From Verrucomicrobiota bacterium (GTDB lineage: Bacteria > Verrucomicrobiota > Verrucomicrobiia > Opitutales > Opitutaceae): a stretch of 64,000 nucleotides of DNA. The stretch is taken from positions 1-64,000 of the forward strand of contig JAEYWP010000014.1 in assembly GCA_023428905.1 (NCBI GenBank), written 5' to 3'. The notes under the pieces were generated by a model. The model saw nothing but the letters and a program-made list of their open reading frames with translations, was not told the DNA's origin and did no database searches. The position numbers and the translations under genes are program-made. Position 1 is the stretch's first letter. Every line of letters begins with the position of its first letter. Positions 60,653 to 64,000 of the stretch are shown piece after piece.

Positions 60653-63085
60653 TTACCGGGTGCCGCCGCCGCCCTGGTGCGGTTCAAGGCGGAGGGTATG
60701 CCGGGTCGGACCCGGGAGCAGAGGCGTCGGCTCTCCCTGGATCCAAGCCTCGTGGCCGGCGCTGAAATAAGGGGACAGCGGATGCCCGCTCTGCCCTCCC
60801 GGCATGTGGAAAAGACCCTGCTCCTCGCGCCCGGGCGAAACGACGAGGCGCTCAGAGGCGCCATCGTCCGGGGCCTGCACGCGCGGCGTGTCGTAGTCCC
60901 CCGGCAGCGGCACCGGCGGGAGGCTCAGCCACGACGCCAGGGGTTTGAAGATGCCGGCGAAGGGATGGCGGATGGCGGAGGTGTTGAAGCGTCCCCAAGT
61001 GGCGCTTTCAACCGCGAGGTTGGCGTCGTCCAGTTCCTTCTGCACCGCATCCACTGCGGCGAGGAGCAGGGCGTCCCAGGAGGCATGGTCGGCGCCGAGC
61101 AGGTGCTCGGGCTTTTCCTCCAACATCTGCCAGAGCGCCGGCTCGTAGTGAAACCGCCGGTACGAAAAGAAGGGATGGACCTCCGCGCAGCGCTCGAAGA
61201 GCGGCGGCAGGGCGAGGCGCACGACGTGGTGGCGAAAGCGCCGGACCAGGCGGTAGCTGACAGAGTCGGCCTCCGCCGCCGCCTTCCACGGGAGGAGGGC
61301 CTCGCGCAGGCGCGCGCGGGCGCGCGATTGAGTGATGGCGTCATCCGTCAGGACCGCTGTGAGCAGCTGGTGCCAGCGGTCGAGGTGACGTGCCCCCGTG
61401 TCGAGCTGGACCGCCAGAAGGTCGCGAGGGACGGCGTCGCGCAAGGGCGTCAGCAGGTCGCGGATACGGGAGGCGCGGGGGGCGCGGTCGTAGCCGCCGT
61501 CGCCGAGGACCGCCAACGCCGGGCCTCCGAGGATGCGCTGGTTGGCCGTCCAGAGCTGGCCGGAGGCGGGTGAGATCACGGTGGGTACTGCTTCGGCGGG
61601 GAGGAAACCCTCCCAGCGCCGGTCTCCAAACGTCCAGGAGACGGGTAGCCGCCCGTCGAAACCGATCCTCTTCGGCAAAAAGCCGCAGATCGTCCAGGCG
61701 ATGCGCCCGTCCTTCGCGGCAATGACGATGTTCTGCACGGGGATGCCGGAGCGGTGGGCCACCGCGACTGCCTCCTCCACCGTGCGAGCCGACGCCATGT
61801 CGAGCAGCCCATAGTTGGCGGCCGCGGGGTCGTGCATGGTCCAACGCAGGGCGAGAGATTTGCGGGCCGCGTTTCGTCCCACCACCGGGCCGTGCACCGT
61901 CCAGTCGTAATACACCGTGACCGGATCCTCGCCCTTCACCGCGATCACTTCCTCGCGTTTTTCCATCGTGAGAAGCCCCTCGCGGTCAGCGTAGACCAAG
62001 GGGTCGAGAGTCGAGACGTCGATAATGGCGAGGTCGCTCACGTCTGCGTTGGCATTGGTGAAGCCCCACGCGACATGACCATTGCTTCCGACGATCAGAG
62101 CGGGGGCGCCGGGCAGGGTCACGCCCACCAGCCGTACGGTTTCGTTGGTGGCGGGATCGGGGTGGATCAGGACGGCGCGGTACCAGACATTGGGCAAACG
62201 GAGTGACAGGTGCATGTCGCTGGCCAGGAGCGCCCCGCCGCCGTTCGCTGTCCGTTCGGCGGAAAGGGCAAAGCCATTTGAGCCGGGAAGGACGGTGTCG
62301 TCATCGTCGCCAAGGCGGGAGAGTGCGGGAGAGGGAACCACCGACTCCTCCTTCGGGCGGAGGTTGATTCGTCGAGGGCCCGGCATGGACGGGAGCGTTT
62401 CCGTGCTTTCGTCGAGCGCGGCGTCGCCCGGCCCCACCAGCGGGGCGAAGTAGGCGAGCGCTTGTGGACCCAAGACGTCGCGCACCGCTGCCAGTGACTG
62501 CTCGTAGCCTCCCCGATCATCCTGGAGGTCGAGGGTCATGGCATAGATCAGCAGCACGCAGTCCTCCGGGAGCCACGGCTCGGGGTCACTGCGAAGGAGC
62601 AGGTATTCGAAGGGTTTGTCGCGCAGTGACCGCAGCCCCGCGTTGGCACCGCCGGCGTAGGCGTCCAGGACCGCGCGCTGGTGCTCGGGCAGCTGGCTGA
62701 GGACGGCCTGCGCCAGTCGGCGAAATCCATGCACGCGCACCCGTTTGTCCATCTCCACCGCGGCGGCACCCACCAGGGCGGCGAGCTCACCGGCGGCGCG
62801 CCGGCGCGAAAGGTCCATCTGGAAAAAACGATCTTGGGCGTGGAGGAAACCGAGCGCCCGGGCTGCATCCGCCTGGGACTGGGCGCGGATGGTGGGTACG
62901 CCGGCGGCGTCCCGCTCCACCACCACCGCGGCGGAGAGGCCGCTGAGTGCCGCCGTGCCCTCGAGCTGCGGCAGGCTGCGTTTCACCCGGTGGTGTAACC
63001 AAAACCCGGCTGCGCCCGCGAGGAGGACCAGCAGGGTGACGGCGCTGAAAAGGAAACGGAGACGTTTGGCGGCAGTGGGCGACAT
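60653..63085 (-). CDS. Penicillin-acylase family Ntn-hydrolase
   Basis: An 810-residue protein with an N-terminal hydrophobic signal or anchor (LFSAVTLLVLLAGAAGFWL) and the penicillin acylase/aculeacin layout. A small alpha part includes GFLHAQDRFFQMDLSRRRAA. The beginning of the large beta subunit has the nucleophile Ser in PGSNGFALS, and further conserved segments are ASDMHLSLRLPNVWYRAVL and HVAWGFTNANADV. It is probably auto-processed and periplasmic. Substrates include beta-lactams, acyl-homoserine lactones and lipopeptides; which applies is unknown. It lies 2 bp after the kinase gene. Confidence 0.87.
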   Translation of the reverse strand: MSPTAAKRLRFLFSAVTLLVLLAGAAGFWLHHRVKRSLPQLEGTAALSGLSAAVVVERDAAGVPTIRAQSQADAARALGFLHAQDRFFQMDLSRRRAAGELAALVGAAAVEMDKRVRVHGFRRLAQAVLSQLPEHQRAVLDAYAGGANAGLRSLRDKPFEYLLLRSDPEPWLPEDCVLLIYAMTLDLQDDRGGYEQSLAAVRDVLGPQALAYFAPLVGPGDAALDESTETLPSMPGPRRINLRPKEESVVPSPALSRLGDDDDTVLPGSNGFALSAERTANGGGALLASDMHLSLRLPNVWYRAVLIHPDPATNETVRLVGVTLPGAPALIVGSNGHVAWGFTNANADVSDLAIIDVSTLDPLVYADREGLLTMEKREEVIAVKGEDPVTVYYDWTVHGPVVGRNAARKSLALRWTMHDPAAANYGLLDMASARTVEEAVAVAHRSGIPVQNIVIAAKDGRIAWTICGFLPKRIGFDGRLPVSWTFGDRRWEGFLPAEAVPTVISPASGQLWTANQRILGGPALAVLGDGGYDRAPRASRIRDLLTPLRDAVPRDLLAVQLDTGARHLDRWHQLLTAVLTDDAITQSRARARLREALLPWKAAAEADSVSYRLVRRFRHHVVRLALPPLFERCAEVHPFFSYRRFHYEPALWQMLEEKPEHLLGADHASWDALLLAAVDAVQKELDDANLAVESATWGRFNTSAIRHPFAGIFKPLASWLSLPPVPLPGDYDTPRVQAPDDGASERLVVSPGREEQGLFHMPGGQSGHPLSPYFSAGHEAWIQGEPTPLLPGPTRHTLRLEPHQGGGGTR

Positions 63086-63087
63086 GC

Positions 63088-64000
63088 TCAGAGGTCGAAG
63101 GCGCTGCGGATCTGCTGCACCAGCTCAACGGGAGAGCGGGTGATCTCCAGCGTGAGCGCGTCGGTGGGCTCCTCCAGGGCAGCGAGCTGACTGTCCAGCA
63201 TCTCCGGTTTCATGAAGTGCCCGCTTCGCTCACTGATGCGTTTCCACAGGACGTCGCGCTCTCCCTTGAGATAAACCAACCGGGTCCCGGGCAGGTCGGT
63301 CATCAGGGTGGTGCGGTAGCGCTGCTTCAGGCTGGAGCAGGTGACCACGCCGGATTCGCCGCGTCGCAGAGTCGTGCGGATGTGGTCGCGGATCGCCTCC
63401 AGCCAAGGTGCGCGGTCCTGGTCGTCGAGGGGCTGACCGGCCGCCATCTTCGCAATATTCGCGGGTGAATGGAATTCGTCCGCATCACGGAAGGACCAGC
63501 CCAGCGCTTCCCCCAGCGCGGCGCCCACGGTCGATTTCCCGCTCCCGGCCACACCCATCAACACGATGACGAGCGGGTCGCGGAGGAGCCAGGCCTTGCT
63601 CCGCACCGGGTCGCGCCCCTCGTCGTAGTCGAGCACGTCGAAAAAGCAGTCGATGGGCAGGTGGGTGAGACCGAACTCGGCGCAGCGTTGACGGAGCAGT
63701 TCGGTGCGGTCGTCGCGCCACCCGAGTTTGGTCATGAAGCGGTTCCAGATCATGCACTCCTCGTCATCCCGCGGCGTGCCGCGCGCTTCGGCCCACGCCA
63801 GGATTTCCGTGTCGCTCCCGCCGGCGAGGGTGCGTGCCACCAGGTCCTCATAGGCGATGCCGAGGAAACGGCAGCAGCGTGCGTCAAACACAACTGGTCG
63901 CGGCGCCCCGAGATTGACGACATAGTCCGCGGGAAGTCGCCCTGCCGCGTGAAGCCGGATCTTGTCGAGCATGCGCCCGAAATAAACGAGGCGACCGACG
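63088..64000 (-). CDS. DUF5069-gluconokinase fusion (5' end beyond window)
   Basis: The open frame runs without a stop to base 64000, so the true start lies outside. The internal ATG at 63972 is preceded in frame by VGRLVYFGR, which continues the DUF5069 pattern through MLDKIRLHAAGRLPADY to PIDCFFDVLDYD. The C-terminal half is a GntK-type gluconokinase with Walker A MGVAGSGKST, then DADEFHSPANIAKMAAGQPL, DQDRAPWL, and VVTCSSLKQRYR. Gluconokinase makes 6-phosphogluconate. The 5069 domain's role is unknown. Confidence 0.85.
   Translation of the reverse strand, partial: VGRLVYFGRMLDKIRLHAAGRLPADYVVNLGAPRPVVFDARCCRFLGIAYEDLVARTLAGGSDTEILAWAEARGTPRDDEECMIWNRFMTKLGWRDDRTELLRQRCAEFGLTHLPIDCFFDVLDYDEGRDPVRSKAWLLRDPLVIVLMGVAGSGKSTVGAALGEALGWSFRDADEFHSPANIAKMAAGQPLDDQDRAPWLEAIRDHIRTTLRRGESGVVTCSSLKQRYRTTLMTDLPGTRLVYLKGERDVLWKRISERSGHFMKPEMLDSQLAALEEPTDALTLEITRSPVELVQQIRSAFDL

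Overview
The window is high-GC DNA from a Gram-negative bacterium. It shows TonB-dependent and RND envelope machinery, OmpA and entericidin-type proteins, a TRAP transporter and a Tat-exported hydrolase. The style of the TonB receptor, the lysine-rich basic protein and the DUF5069 domain suggest Verrucomicrobiota, probably Opitutaceae. This is inferred from family impressions; no rRNA or other phylogenetic marker is present.

Left part (about 1-14,600), an accessory island. It begins with interleaved inverted repeats and four small unrecognised minus-strand genes. Next come a small antitoxin-like gene and a complete type I Wadjet operon (jetA-jetB-jetC-jetD, minus strand, every junction overlapping). 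A WYL-domain regulator overlaps the 3' end of jetD, and a small palindrome lies upstream of jetA. Beyond Wadjet is a second, unnamed group: a beta-CASP-like metallo-beta-lactamase nuclease, diverging from a DnaA-like AAA+ ATPase, a translationally coupled ankyrin-repeat protein and a PD-(D/E)XK-like protein. A 21-bp direct repeat occurs at 1707 and 14393, with an 18-bp core copied again at 14423. It brackets the island, which ends next to a tRNA with anticodon CAT. No transposase or integrase gene is visible.

Middle (about 14,600-35,800). This holds a retropepsin-like protease, a TonB receptor with a Tat-exported amidohydrolase, a GNAT, ExbD, a GAF histidine kinase and a luciferase-like oxidoreductase. 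A metal-efflux locus follows: anti-sigma, periplasmic sensor and ECF sigma, in the order of CnrYXH, diverge from a Cus-like outer-membrane factor, YHS protein, adaptor and RND pump. A PAS histidine kinase, a secreted Cys-rich peptide with a strong terminator, and three unknown genes follow.

Right part (about 35,800-64,000). This is mostly housekeeping or niche genes: a fused TRAP transporter with its TatT partner, a membrane-anchored spermidine-synthase-like protein, an outer-membrane barrel, a VTT protein, a thioesterase, an alpha-amylase with an Ig-like tail, an entericidin-like lipoprotein and two oxidoreductases. From 53,185 to 58,854 a compact plus-strand cluster encodes a PspA-like coiled coil, a substrate-binding/OmpA fusion, a membrane coiled coil, a Ycf46-like AAA+ ATPase and a small double-TM coiled-coil protein. 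It looks like an envelope-remodelling system. The window closes with pyrimidine-salvage genes, a penicillin-acylase-family protein and a DUF5069-gluconokinase fusion cut by the right edge.
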